From: Crocodylus rhombifer | Taxonomy: Eukaryota > Chordata > Crocodylia > Crocodylidae | Length of the DNA stretch: 64,000 nt | Direction: 5' to 3' | Assembly (NCBI GenBank): GCA_038503035.1 | Contig: JAVSML010025539.1 | Span: forward strand, 512,318-576,317 | Shown: positions 48,217-60,639 of the stretch, piece by piece | How positions within the stretch are numbered: position 1 is the first letter of the stretch | Layout of the letters: the number at the start of each line of letters is the position of its first letter | Position numbers and translations under genes: made by a program | The notes under the pieces: model-generated | Told to the model about the DNA's origin: nothing | The model's input: only the letters and a program-made list of their open reading frames with translations | The model's database searches: none

Positions 48217-49559
48217 TAGGGCTGAGTGAAATTTTGGCAGCTGTTTCATTTCTGAGGTGTTTCAGGTGATTTTAGCACCAAATCTGTTTCAGGCATCAGA
48301 ACAAATCGGCTCCAAAACATTTCAGAATTGTTTGGGAGAATTTCAGAGTTTTGGAGCTGGGTTTGCAGGGAAACAAAAATGAAGAGGGAGGGGAAAAAGC
48401 AGGGAAGGACTGCTTTGAAATTGACATGTAGCTCCTGGTTTGATTCCCTAGCTCTCTGATCACTTCCCCCAACTCTCTGATAATTTCCCCAGCTCTTCCT
48501 GGGGTACATGGGCCCCTGTTCTACGTACAGGGTTTCAGCAGGCTGCCACCTCAGACTGGGGCCAGTGGCAGCTGCTCAGCACAGCCTGTGCTGAGCACCC
48601 GGAAAACTATGGTGCTGCTGCTGGTCCCAGACTGCAACAGCAGTCTGTTAATACCCGGCATGCAGATCCATGGGCCCACACCCCCCAGAAAGAGCTGGGG
48701 GAATGACCAGAGAGCTGGGGAATCAAACCAGGAGCTTCAGCTGACAAGTGGATCTGCCCCAGCACCTGGACAGTGTGCAGCACCCTACCAAGCCACACTG
48801 CACCCACGCATGTGCCAGGCAGAGGGAGCAACCCCCACTACCCCACACTGCATGGGGGGGCTCTGCCACGAGCACCTAGAAGTCCTATTTGCCACTTCTG
48901 CAGTTGGTGAGTGAGGGGTTTTTTGTTGTTGTTTTTTTAAAGCCCTGCACTCACTGGCTGCAACACTGGTGATTGGGGCCTCTGGCTGCTTGTGGCAGAG
49001 CCCCCAGTGCATCAGGGAGCAGCAGGGATTGTCTGCCCCCCGGCCTGGCACCCACACAGCAGCTGCCCCAAGCCCGCACCGAGTGCAGAGAAGAATCCAG
49101 TGCTGGAGCTGGCACCAGCCAGCAGCAGCAGCCAGCTGTCATCTAGCATGCAGATCCGGGGGCACGCACCTCCTGAGGGGGCTGTGGGGCTGTGCCAGAC
49201 TCCTCCTCGGGGGCACAGGCCCCAGAGCTGTGTGTGGACAAATGATACCACTTGTGTTATGAACAGTTTGAGGTACTGTTTCACAGAAACTCCTGCACCT
49301 ATCTCCTTGAACCTTGGCAGGCCTCATGCCCTGAGAAGGGGCTACCATCCCTGCATCTGAATCAGGCAAAGAATGACAATGTTATAGGCATTTTAGTGAT
49401 TCCCCATTATGACCTATGGCCGAAACACTGAAACAGCATTGAAACTCTGAAACAGATTTGACCGAATTGAAATGGGACAGTGATTCAAAATGCCAAAATG
49501 AATCACTGTCCCTCCAAAACACCGAATCCAAAATGAAACAGCTGTTTCGCATAGCCCTA
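48217..49559. mobile_element. 1.34-kb DNA transposon (non-autonomous)
   Basis: The ends TAGGGCTGAGTGAAA and, inverted, TAGGGCTATGCGAAA are near-identical, bordered by TTA on the left and TAA on the right. Subterminal stretches AGCTGTTTCATTT and AATGAAACAGCTGTTTC also pair. Inside, 48420-48500 and 48680-48740 are inverted (CCCCCAACTCTCTG / CCAGAGAGCTGGGG). The GC-rich interior has several frames, none with a transposase motif I recognise. Confidence 0.65.
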
Positions 49560-50817
49560 ATTTATATGGCTCAGCAAAAGATATGTAGTATTACATTTTG
49601 TTTAAGTAACTATAGCTCACAAAAAAGCTTATTTTCAAGTTTCTGTAGAGTGTTCACCAATATTCCACAGATAATCTGAATTCTATTGTAGAACATGAAT
49701 GGCTGAATCTGAAATCCTTACTCAGTTTTTAAGCTCACCTTACTCAAAACACCATTGAAATCAAAGTAAGATTGACCTAGAAAAATTAAAAGCTAAATTG
49801 AGAAACAGCATTTAGTAAGTTGAATATCTATTCCATTTATATAGAGGCAGATCTAGACATAACAGATTTTATGAGGCAGATAGTTCAGGATCATGGGGTA
49901 CCATAATTACAGCAAAGAGTTTACATCTTAAAAGGAAAAATCTCCCAAAGTTCAAGACATCTGAGTGATGCTTTCAGGTTTTCCCTCCCTTTCCTGGTGA
50001 AGTTAAAAACTGTACCTGCCCTAATTGTCTACTGTATATAGCAATCCAGTATTAGGAGATAGTTATAATGTTGTAATTGTGGGGTCATGAGTGTGTTAGT
50101 TCAACAGTCAGCTGAGGAAATGATGAAATATAAGGCTGAAGCAGAACTGTCCTCAGATGATATAATTGAGGTCAGACTGGAAGAACAGACAGCGGCCAAC
50201 AACTGAAGATTGTGAGGTGAGTCGGAATAAAAAAAGATACTTACTCACAGGGGAAGAATTTTGTTAATTTATTTTGAAAGGAAAATGAATGAAACCACTT
50301 TCAGTCAAATCACTTTCTATTTTATTTCTGCCAATAGATCTACAGTGAAAAACTTTATAGAAATAAAGTGGCTCAGTAAAAAGTAAAGTGGCTGTGCTCC
50401 TGTAAGTCATGGAACAGGCACAGCTCCTCTTATTTGCCCTTTAAAAACAGGGCCTGCTGTACCTGAGATTGTCAGCCTGAAATGGAGCAGTGGATGTGGC
50501 CTTCCAGCTTTTCAGTGTTCAGTAGTTCTATATAAAAAGGATCAGGATTCAGTCTTAACTATTGCTTTGTTCAGAGCTAAAGGGTAAACATTCAGATTGC
50601 AGTCGTAATATGTGATTCTCTCCAATACTATTGAGAGTCCATAGGCACATACTATAATATGGGGTCAGCTCACAGAGGTAGTGAAGGCTAAGGATGTGGT
50701 AGTCATAGGGGACCTGAATTTCCCGGACATCTGCTGGGAAGAACAGTCAGCCAGGTCTGAACGCTCACGTAGGTTCTTGGTCAGAGTGCAGGACCTCCAA
50801 CTAACCCAGGAGACGCC

Positions 50818-51219
50818 TTGTTGGACCTAGTGCTGGCCACGGGTGATGACCTGGTGAGGGGGCTGCGGGTGCTTGACCACCTGGGCGACAGCGATCATCG
50901 CCTGCAGGAATTCACCATCCAGCGCAACGTGGCAAAGGCATGCAGTAAGGCAGCAGCCGTAGATTTTAGGAGGGCGGACTTCAACGAGCTAAGGAGAATA
51001 GTTGGAGAAGCGCTGAGGTCCCGGAGGGGAGGGGAGCCAGGTGTCCAAGGAGAGTGGTCGCTCCTTAAGGAGACGATCCTCCAAGCCCAAAGGAAGGTAA
51101 TCCCAATGAGGATCAAAGGGAGCAGGAGAGCACACAAGCCTCCGTGGCTCACCAGAAGCATCTGGGAATGTCTCCTTGCTAAAAAGGAGGGGTCATCACC
51201 AGGGAGGACTATTCTGTAG
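50818..51219 (+). pseudogene. CR1 ORF2 remnant: end of endonuclease and linker
   Basis: A frame of 133 codons beginning with the conserved LDLVLATGDDLV stretch and the SDH catalytic triplet. A loss of bases just upstream (near 50815) puts it out of frame with the GDLNF part of the same domain. The frame stops at 51219 within the linker. Confidence 0.85.
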
Positions 51220-51351
51220 TTGCTCGGGGATGTAGGGGGGTAGTTAGGAAGGCCAAGGCAGAGATGGAATTAGGACTAGCTTCCCAGATTAAGGACAATA
51301 AGAAGTCCTTTTTTTAAATATGTAGGGGGTAAAAAGAAGGTCCCAGGTAAT

Positions 51352-52182
51352 GTGGAGCCCTTGCAGGACGCGATGGGAAACTTGGTCGTCACACTGGACG
51401 GCAAAGCTAACATGTTTAAAGATTTCTTTGCCTCCGTCTTCCTAAGTAGGGACCAGAACAGCCACCTCCCTGCTGGGCCCCCCTCGGGCCCTGGGGGAGG
51501 CACACCTGGGCCACGGGTTAGCGAGGATTTAGTTAGGGAGCTTCTGGAGGGGTTAGACGTATTCAAGTCAGCCGGCCCGGATGATCTCCACCCTAGAGTT
51601 CTAAAGGAACTGGCCCAGGTCATTGCAAGTCCCCTGGCACGGCTTTACGAGCACTCATGGTGCTCTGGTGAGGTACCAGATGACTGGAAGAGGGCCAACG
51701 TGGTCCCCATCTTCAAAAAAGGGAGGAAGGAGGACCCGGGAAATTATAGGCTGGTTAGTCTTACCTCGATCCTAGGCAAGCTGTTTGAGAAAATTATGCT
51801 GGCACACATCCAGGAGGGGCCAGCAGGGGACTACATGCTTAGGGGCAACCAACACGGGTTCATCAGTGGGAGGTCCTGTCAGACCAACCTGGTGGCCTTT
51901 TACGATCAGATCACCAGATCATTAGATGCAGGGGTAGCAGTGGACATAGTCTTCCTGGACTTCTGGAAGGCTTTCGACACTGTCTCTCACCCCGTTCTCA
52001 TTAAGAAACTGGGGGGCTGTGATGTAGACACCCACACAGTCAAATGGGTCGCCAACTGGCTGGAGGGCCAGTACCCAGAGGGTGGTAGTGGATGGGTCCT
52101 TCTCAACCTGGAAGGACGTGGGCAGTGGGGTTCCACAGGGCTCGGTCCTCGGGCCTGCACTGTTCAACATCTTCATCAGTGA
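51352..52182 (+). pseudogene. CR1 ORF2 remnant: reverse transcriptase, N-terminal two thirds
   Basis: The longest open frame in the window (276 codons). It carries successive reverse-transcriptase blocks: KSAGPDDLHPRVLKELA, WKRANVVPIFKKG, NYRLVSLTS, NQHGFISGRSC and FLDFWKAFDTVSH. Around 52075-52085 a frameshift moves the reading to the next frame, so the last 30 or so residues are out of frame. It is a mobile-element remnant, not a host gene. Confidence 0.95.
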
Positions 52183-52540
52183 TTTGGATGAGGGGGTAAA
52201 AAGTACGCTGTTCAAATTTGCTGATAACACTAAGATGTGGGGGGATGTGGGCACACTGAAAGGATGCAACAGGCTACAATCTGACCTAGACAGGTTACAG
52301 GGGTGGGCGGATGAGAACAGGATGGGTTTCAACACAGACAAGTGCAAGGTGATGAACCTGGGGAGGAACAACTGGCACCATACCTACAGGTTAGGGAACT
52401 CCCCTCTTGTCAGCACGGAGGCGGAAAAGGATTTGGGGGTCATCATTGACTCCAAGATGAACATGGGCCGGCAGTGTGGAGAGGCAGTTAGGAAGGCCAA
52501 CCGCACCACAGATGCATCTCGAGCAGGTCCAAAGAGGTGA
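52082..52540 (+). pseudogene. CR1 ORF2 remnant: catalytic palm and thumb
   Basis: This continues the reverse transcriptase after the frameshift, with SGVPQGSVLGPALFNIFIS and FADNTKMWGD. The catalytic FADD is changed to FADN (52217-52228), removing one metal-binding Asp. Later blocks KDLGVIIDSKMNM and RKANRT are intact. It shifts frame again near 52510, and the C-terminal part continues at 52553-52837. Confidence 0.92.
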
Positions 52541-52552
52541 TCCTCCCCCTCT

Positions 52553-52837
52553 ATGCGGCACTGCTCAGGCTGCAGCTGGAGTATTGTGTTCAGTTCTGGG
52601 TGCCGCACTTCAAGAGGGATGTGGACAGCATCGAGGGTCCAGAGGAGGGCCACTCGTATGATCAGGGGGCAGCAGGGCAGGCCCTATGAGGAGAGGCTAC
52701 GGGACCTGAACCTGTTCAGCCTCCAAAAGAGAAGGCTGAGGGGGGATCTTGTGGCCTGTTATACACTAGTCAGGGGGGATCAGCAGGCATTGGGGAGTCA
52801 CTGTTCCCCGAGCACTGCCAGGAGTGACCAGGAATAA
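52553..52837 (+). pseudogene. CR1 ORF2 remnant: C-terminal domain
   Basis: Includes [20 protein letters not shown] and [17 protein letters not shown], the C-terminal CR1 signature. The first 25 residues are out of frame because of a one-base change near 52630. The 3' end of the element follows directly. Confidence 0.9.
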
Positions 52838-53645
52838 CGGTCACAAGCTGGCAGAGGGTAGGTTTAGGTTAGATATCAGGAGGCGCTACTTCACGGTCAG
52901 GACGGCTAGGGTCTGGAACCAGCTTCCAAGAGAAGTGGTGCAGGCTCCTGCCCTGGTGGGTTTTAAGAGGAGGTTAGATGAACATCTTGCTGGGGTCATT
53001 TGACCCCAGTATTCTTTCCTGCCATGGCAGGGGGTTGGACTAGATGATCTGCTCAGGTCTTTTCCAACCCTAGAAACTATGAAACTATATTTTAAGCACA
53101 TGAGCAGGTGCTTACACCTGGAAAACATGCGTGCTAGTAAGTGGGTTCACAATTTTTCTTATGGAAGTGGTCATGTCAGGAAGTCGTGTGACAACATATC
53201 CCACTGTTGCTAGCATTAACAATTTTATCATGGCTCTCACAATTCTGGGGTGTTCTTCTAGATCTCATAATAACAGGTTGTAAAGCTGCTATCTCTTGAA
53301 TTTCCCCTTAATCAAAATGGCTGCCATCTTCCATTACTGCCAGCAGGGCTGAAATCAGCATAATAGCCAATATTTCCATGTAGGCCATATGCAAGTGAAA
53401 GTGAGGGTGCTCCTTTCTTCTCTTTTCAGTGAATCCATACCTGGAAACAATATAATATGGATTGGACTGTGAAGGGTGGCAGAGAGAATGTGAAGTGTGG
53501 AAAGGGGAAGAAGGAAGTAGATTTAGCAGACCTTAGGGACAGGGATGGTAAAGGAAAAGAATGGAGGTGAGACATGCAGGAGATTGGGTGGCAGATCCTC
53601 AACTTGAATCAGTAGAAGGAAAGAGGAGTCTCCTTTAGGCCAGTA

Positions 53646-54275
53646 CTGCTCAACCTGGATCAGGCCCTGCACACTCAGATCCTGCACTGTGGTGCCTGAT
53701 CTAGCATGCAGGGTCACACCGTCCTGCCTGCAGAGCTTTCTATGGGTCCAGAAGTTTGGCAGCAGGAGAGCAGCAGTAATGCTGCCACTGTTGTCCCGCC
53801 ACCAAATTTTGCACCCATAGGTCCCCATAGGACATGTCTGCAGTTGTTCAGTTGTTCTCTGTCCTGCAAAAAAGTGGAGTGGCACACATGGCGGCAGTGT
53901 GCACCACCGAAAGCTGGAGCCTGGCCAGCTGGAGCCATACTCTGTTGCCGGCCAGGCTCCGCACAGCAGGATTGATGCTGCTGCAGCCTCAGGAGGTCCC
54001 CAGGACCCCAGGTGGGGCTACTGGTGGGACCAGCCCAGTGCTGGCCAGAGCCTCCGCTACCCAACCTGGGGTAACTTGCTTTTCATCAGAGCACGTGTGG
54101 CACAGACATCCCCCAGGGACAACTAGTAGTGGCACAAGGTGCACAACTACTAGTTGTTCCCTGGGGAGCCTGCATGTCTGGATGCAGCCATAGTGGGGAT
54201 CCCTGTGGGCCAGAAGATATGTCCCTATGAGCTGGATCTGGCTCACAGGCCAAGGTTTGAGCACCCCAATCTAGA
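53646..54275. mobile_element. Probable hAT-like MITE
   Basis: The left end CAGTACTGCTCAACCT and the inverted right end around GGTGCTCAAACCTTGGCC are similar, as in hAT elements. The interior is GC-rich and carries several short inverted motifs. No clear 8-base duplication was found. Confidence 0.45.
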
Positions 54276-55744
54276 AAGTCAGGTGGAAGATATTGTTTCC
54301 AACTTCTGTGAATTGATTGCAAGTCTCCGGATTTTGGCACCTACTGAAGTAGTTCCTGTGTTGATACAAAGTGTTTTTCCATCCCCATGATTTTACGGGA
54401 CTAGGCACAAGGGCAGAACTCTAAATGAGAACTCCAGGTTATATCCTGCCATAAAACTTACCTTGTTTGTGACATCTGGGCAGAAAAGAAAAGTCCCAGG
54501 ACAGCAGCAAGAAGCAGATAAGAGGAACAGTTGGGGATGTGCTACTGAGGTTCCAGGAAAAAGATAGGTCCAAGGGAAGTAGAATTAAAATTAAGCTGAA
54601 TTAGGTTTTTCTGTTTGGCAACTGAAGTGCATTATAATAAATCTATTTTAATTAATTTAGCCTAACCCAAAGTAGTTAATTATTACAAGGTTTTGTTTTA
54701 TCTGCTTAGTTAATATTGTACCACTTTCACTAGTGCATTAACTGACTAAATAGATTTCCTTTAATCATTTCATTTGAGTAAGAGCTAGATCAAATAGGTT
54801 CAAACATGCAACATGGTTTTTCTAATAAGTAATTTAAATGTGTTAAAATAAATAGTTTTAAATGCTAGCTAACATTTTTTGTGAATTGTGATGTGTATGC
54901 ACCAATTACAAAATTCCATTTTCATTGGGGGGACAGTAATACATCAAAAAAAGAAAAACTTCTATATTTATGAATTAATCAGCCATTAACTTGTTTGTTA
55001 CACATAATATAAAGTACGTATCCAAATAAAGAGCAATTAACATGCCTTTGGCTGTATTAAATGAAAGGCATCACTTTTCTTGCTTACATTGCAACCCTTT
55101 TGTGATGTGGGTCATGGAAAGTATTAGGAGATGCCAGAGAATAGGATAGGGCTACTTTTATAAAGGAAAGGTTTATATATTAAAAACAAACACAGCATTC
55201 CATTTTCATTCCAGCATGCCAATTCTCTTTAGTTCTTCATGTTTTTCTAAGCCAAAATAAAATACATGTGTTACATGTACACGTAAACCACATGCAAAGT
55301 GTGTTTATTCCTAACAGTGCTGTAAGTGACTTCTTAATGTTCTAAATTAAGATTGCAGTTACATCCACTGGGTGAATGTTTTCAGTAGCTCTTTTCCTTG
55401 CTTGTCCTGTCAGCTGTCCTATTAAACAGCCAAATAAAATTTTATGTTTAGTTTCTTTTGTGCTTTTAGCAGGCTTGCATTAGCTGAACATTTCATAGAC
55501 TTAAAAGCAAAGTGTGGAGTAGCTGTCTAGGGATTTCAGGATGGAGCCTCATGCTCCTACTTGTTGGTTTTCACTTGGCAGGCAGGTATAAAAAGCGTTC
55601 CTAGTTAATGTCTCTGTTTCAGGAATGTTCCAGACACAATACACACACACCTACAGATTGAACTGTAGTGCTTATGGTAGATTATTTAAACTTTAAAGAC
55701 TGATAGAAATCACGTTACTGCACATGTTTTGGTTTTTCTTCTAG

Positions 55745-55819
55745 GTAAGGGAACGACTGAGGGTTTCTTTAGAAAGAGTCTCTGCACTGGAAGAAGAACT
55801 AGCTGCCGCTAACCAGGAG
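55745..55819 (+). CDS. PPFIA2: PPFIA2 (liprin-alpha-2) internal coding exon, coiled coil
   Basis: The 75 bases translate to 25 residues, beginning VRERLRVSLERVSALEEE and ending LAAANQE, and continue the coiled coil after the exon at 35128-35292. The stretch RVSLERVSALEEELAAANQE is, from family memory, the form found in liprin-alpha-2. Paralogues 1, 3 and 4 differ most at exactly these positions, so this exon is the best evidence for the paralogue. The acceptor is a good pyrimidine tract (GGTTTTTCTTCTAG) ending at 55744 and the donor is GAG|GTAACA at 55820. Both borders are phase 0. The next family exon, expected to begin with IVALREQN, was not found in the remaining 8.2 kb, so the downstream intron runs past the window. 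Confidence 0.95.
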
Positions 55820-57049
55820 GTAACATAAAACACTTTCTTCCCTTTTGAGGTGCAATTTCTCTAACATTATCCCTTGTGTTTCCCATTACTTTTATTGAAA
55901 CTGTCACAAAAAGATAAATTACATTCTGTATACACCACTGAACACGGCCTATTGAAAATGGTTGTCAGATTAATAGAATCTTCTGATTCTTGATTTATTC
56001 ATTTTTGTCATTGTGAACAAACCAAAAACAAGGGCTAGTGACAGGTCCTAGACAGGTCTTTTTTGTCCTAGTCATGGAAAATCAGTAAGCTTATAGATAT
56101 GTGCCTGACACAATAAGCAATATCATAGCAAAATGGCTTAGTTGGAGTTTGTGTCAGATGTCACTATAAGCATTACTATACATTCAACAGTAAATATAAT
56201 ATTGTAGGTTAAATTCTGGGACGCAAAAAAATGTAAGACAAGTAACAGTGTGTTTTCTGTCTATGTGTATTAACAAATATGTTTTAAAAGTCTACTGGAG
56301 ATAGACAGATACAGTACGTTAAGACCTGTACTTGAGATAATACATGTTCATTATTTATGAATTAGTAATACAGTTTGCTTAATACTGACACATTTTAAAA
56401 TTCTGTTATAAAGCTGTGGTTTTCCAGTGGAATTTTGGCCACATACCCCTTTTGAAGTTTTTTATAGCTCTGCATCCCATTAACATTGTGTGTTATGGAT
56501 AATTAAAAAATTATAACACTTTATACCATTACAGCAAGAAGGCAACATCTCCAAGAACCTAAGAGAGATTGCAGATTTGTTCTTCACCTTTTTTCTTTTT
56601 CTTTTCTTTCATTTATATTTCTCTTTTCACTTGTTCTGTTTTTCTACTCCTTCCTTTCATGTACTCTTGTGAAGTTCCTTGTATACCCCAGTTTGAGAAA
56701 CACTAACACTAATCTGAACATTGTGACCTAGAAATTTAGATTTCTGCTGACCTAGAAATTTAGATTTGGTTCTTTCTTTTTGATGGCAATGAATCAGGGT
56801 AGGGAGTGGTGATAGCATACAACCATTTTTAGCAAAAGACTGTGCTCTCATGATTTGAAGGGAGGAAGTTATTGCATAACATCAGCAAAGGACAGCTAAA
56901 CTGCCTACTGCTTCCACTTAACTGCTAAAATTATTATTAATAAAGTAGCTAACAATGAACATTTTGCAATATAATTGAGATGGAGGCCTGTTACTCCCTT
57001 TTTTAGGTCTAATTACCAAATTTCCTTCTCAAAACCCAAGTACATGATC

Positions 57050-57880
57050 ACACGGGACCTAAAAATGATTGTGGAAGACAGAAGTGGGGCAAAAAAGAAA
57101 CCAGGTATCATCTCCCCTTATCAGCAAGCATTCATAAATGGTTCGATGTCTAGTCAAGAGGAGGTGTAAGGTGGGCTTCCCCAGGGCTCTCTCCTGAGTT
57201 TGGTATCACTTAATATTTTCATTAATGATTTGCATGTTGGGATTGAGTCTATGCTTAGAAAATATGTGCATGGCATCAAGTTGGGTGATGTTGTAGATGT
57301 TTAGGAGAACGAGAATGACCTGGATAAATGGGAGAAATGGTCCCGAATCAACCAAATGAAATGCAAGCAAGATAGGTACAAAGTCCTGCACTTGAAACAG
57401 AAAAAAATGCATGCATAAATACAGACTGGGGAATGAATGGCTAGGTAACAGTAGTGCAGAGAAGAACCTAGGGGTTACAATGGACCAGAGCCTGAATATG
57501 AGCCAGCTGTGTGTTCTTGTGGCCAATGATTCTTGTCAAACAGTTCTTGTTTCCTATGATTTGTAGGGTGATTATAGAGAAAATGAAAATGGGCATTTCT
57601 CTGTTGCTATAAAGGACAGGACTAGGAGCAATCGCCTCAACTTGCAGCTGAGGGGATTTATGTTGGCAATTAGGAGGATCTTTTTGACTATGAGGATGGT
57701 CCAACATTGGAATAGGTGACCTAAAAAAGTTGTAGAATCTCCAATCCTGGAAATTTTCAAGAGCATCCTGAACAGACACTTGGCTGCACAGGTTTAGGCA
57801 GGAATGATCCTACCTTGAGTATGAAGCTGGACTACATGATCTCATGAGGTCTCTTCTAGCCATGCTTTCCTGTGATCCTA
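57050..57880 (+). mobile_element. Degenerate CR1 LINE fragment
   Basis: Plus strand: GGLPQGSLLS-type reading at about 57171-57200, then INDLHVGIES, KLGDVV, and the 3' end at CTACATGATCTCATGAGGTC. The catalytic motif is lost (reads YVHGIKLGD instead of FADDTKLGG). Stops occur in all frames. Confidence 0.75.
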
Positions 57881-60639
57881 TCCAACAATGCAGTGTTGTT
57901 ACTTCCCTTACTATACAGCCAGGAGTTGTAGCGAGTGTCCGTTTGTGCCTCTTAGAAAAAGGTTTTATGTTTGTGAATGCAAAAATAAGTATCTTTGGTT
58001 ACTTTACTACGTTGTCCCACTGTATCACCAAGTTTCTCCATTACAGAGTCCCCTGCCTGGCATGTTCTCTGCTGTAGAGGGACCATAACAGTTATGCTGT
58101 GTTGGGAGCCTTCCATATCTTTATGTATAGAAGACCACAATTGAACCTTAGATACATTTCATTCATTCTGTCCAAATACCTCACACAGTCTTGATTTTAC
58201 CATATATTTAGATTGGTATTTTCACAACAGTGAAAGCTAGTTGGGTTTTTTGTTTGTTTTTGTTTTTTAAAATGAAAGCTTATATTCAGCAGAAACTTGA
58301 GATCATCACAAAGAAATCAGTCTGACATATCTCTATATTGTTATATAGTCTAACTCTAAATACGAACTGAAAAATTACAAGTGGACTTCCAAGGGACCTC
58401 AGTCAAATGAAATGAAACCCTCTAATTTAAAATAACAGTTCTTTGTCAGTGTTGCCAAGTATGTACTTTATAATATTTCTATAAGAACAGCTCTTCAGAG
58501 TTGTTTTGGCAATTGTTGCTATTGATACTTTGGTAATGCCCTGACCAATAAGCAGGAAGTGACGTATTTTGTAGGTGGTTCTGTAAACCCTTTCCTTGGA
58601 AGAGAGACAATTCTAGGGCCAGAGAGGGATTTTGGGATAGTGTATATGTACTTTAAAATGAGCTGGAAATAATGATTTTAAGAACCTTTCTGATCCAGCA
58701 TCCTTGAAACATTATACAGACTCACTGTGTTAATAGTGCTGAAAACATTTAGTTAAGACATTACTCAAGAGAGCTGGAAAGTGACAAGTTCATTTGCACA
58801 TGTATGTCAGTATCTTAATTTCCTGAGAGGTATTATAGCTAAAATCTGAGAATGCAATTAAATAATCATAAAAAAGAGCTTGGCAGAGAGAGATGCAGAA
58901 GGGAATTGACAGATTAAGTCTGAACAATCAGTACATTTTGAAGAGGAGTTCAGATAATGTTCACAATTATTTAATTAAAACAGACAAAATGGATTAGACA
59001 ACAACAAAATGTAGGGGCTGGTTTAACACCAGAATCCCCAGTGAATGTACAGTCTGTGTTTATTTGAAAGGCTTTGTAAATTGGTTGTACTGTGCATGAA
59101 AAGAATTGGGGCAAGTTTCCAGAGCAGTTGAGTACAGGCTTTTCAGTAATTTCTGTATTACTGTCACTCAGTGTCTGTTCTTCTAAAAAGCTGTTATTAC
59201 TAAGCAGCAGTGCTCCTCCCTTAATAATAATATTATTTTCTTTTATATCTGTGTTCTTTTCATTGTAACAGCACACCTCATGTGTAGGACTACTGTATAA
59301 ACCTAAAATGATGACAGTATGTTGTTCCCCTGATTAAACTGTTGTATCAGTAGGGAATAGACACACAGCAGATCCAGATCTAGGAAACAGTAGGAATCTG
59401 TTTATTCAATGAGCATCTCTTTCTCTGTAAGTGTTACCTGTCTTACCTCTAGTTGCCTGCAAGAAATGCTTGTACCCATAAAGATATACAGAACACAAGA
59501 AATTCAGAGTTTAGGCTGCAAACAAGCTAGATACCCAAGCAATGTATACCCAAAGACTTATACTATGAAAAATGTAAATATGAGCTAGTTCTCCTAAATA
59601 GGCTATGTTGCATGCTTTCTGAATAACTAGCATAATTGCATATATTAAAAATTGGCATTGCATGTTCAATTCAAGAAAAAAATATCTGGAAACTTATGAA
59701 ACACTTTCAATTAAGTTAATAACACGTATTCGGCTGAAATTGCAGAGGGACTCAAGACAGACAAAATGTGATTGCCCAAATTGCAATTTGACCAGATCTG
59801 ATGCTTGTACTATTACACAAAATGTTGTGGGAACACAAGTGTTCTAATACTCTTTTATGTCACCACCCTGCTGCTACGTTGATCCAGAAAAGAAAGTCTC
59901 TCCTGTTGAATCTGATTTTTTTTTACTCTAAAATCTTTGTATTGCCTAACTTAATGAAATTTCACACAGAGCAGTCTAACTGGGTATGACTACCAAATTC
60001 TAACTCTGCTTCAGCTAAACTTTCAAAATGAAGAATATCCACAAATTGGTACACTGGTGTTCTGTCTTAGAGTTAGCAGGTTCTAAAAAGAACAAAATGA
60101 TAAGTTCATTGCCATATCTTCAGGCGCGCACACTATAGAAATTATGCCAATTTTATATATTGTAAAACGTGGTTCAGTTAAAGAAACAGCTTTGATTCCT
60201 TTCTTTATCAAGAAAAATTAAAAAGGCATATCAAATTAGATAAGGAGGCACTGTACTGAATACAGTTGAACAAAAATGTATAGAATAAAGTTCACCAAAC
60301 ACAAGTATATTGATAGTCATTTGCACTGTGTAGTCTCAATATTGTGCTCCATATGACTTTCTCTTTAGAAATTATATGCTGATAGCTTTGGTACTTAAGT
60401 TTCATCTTCCCTGTTTCTTACATTATTTCCTGGAAACATTTAAAATTACACTTCAGGAGCTCAATCATATGAATTTCTGAATAGATTTTATAGGTGTTGA
60501 GCATGCTCAGTTTCTGTTGAAATCAGGGTGTGTTCACTTGACACCATACAAAATCACACTCTAAGAACAATATATGGGGTTTTATTATTTTTTGTGAGAT
60601 AGAAACAATGCAGTAGTCCAGATTACTGAGGGGCAGTAA

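Larger units (their letters stand above)
50640..53090 (+). mobile_element. CR1 LINE, best-preserved copy, 5'-truncated
   Basis: This runs from inside the endonuclease domain to the CR1 3' end (CCTAGAAACTATGAAACTAT). Endonuclease motifs GDLNF (50708-50722) and SDH (50890-50898) are visible, then linker, reverse transcriptase and C-terminal domain. It is close in sequence to the fragment at 23834-24402. Several frameshifts break the ORF, so it cannot mobilise itself. Confidence 0.95.

Noticed and set aside
51352..52182. 276-codon open frame as a host gene
   Set aside because: It is CR1 reverse transcriptase with known blocks, and it runs into frameshifts and a mutated catalytic site.
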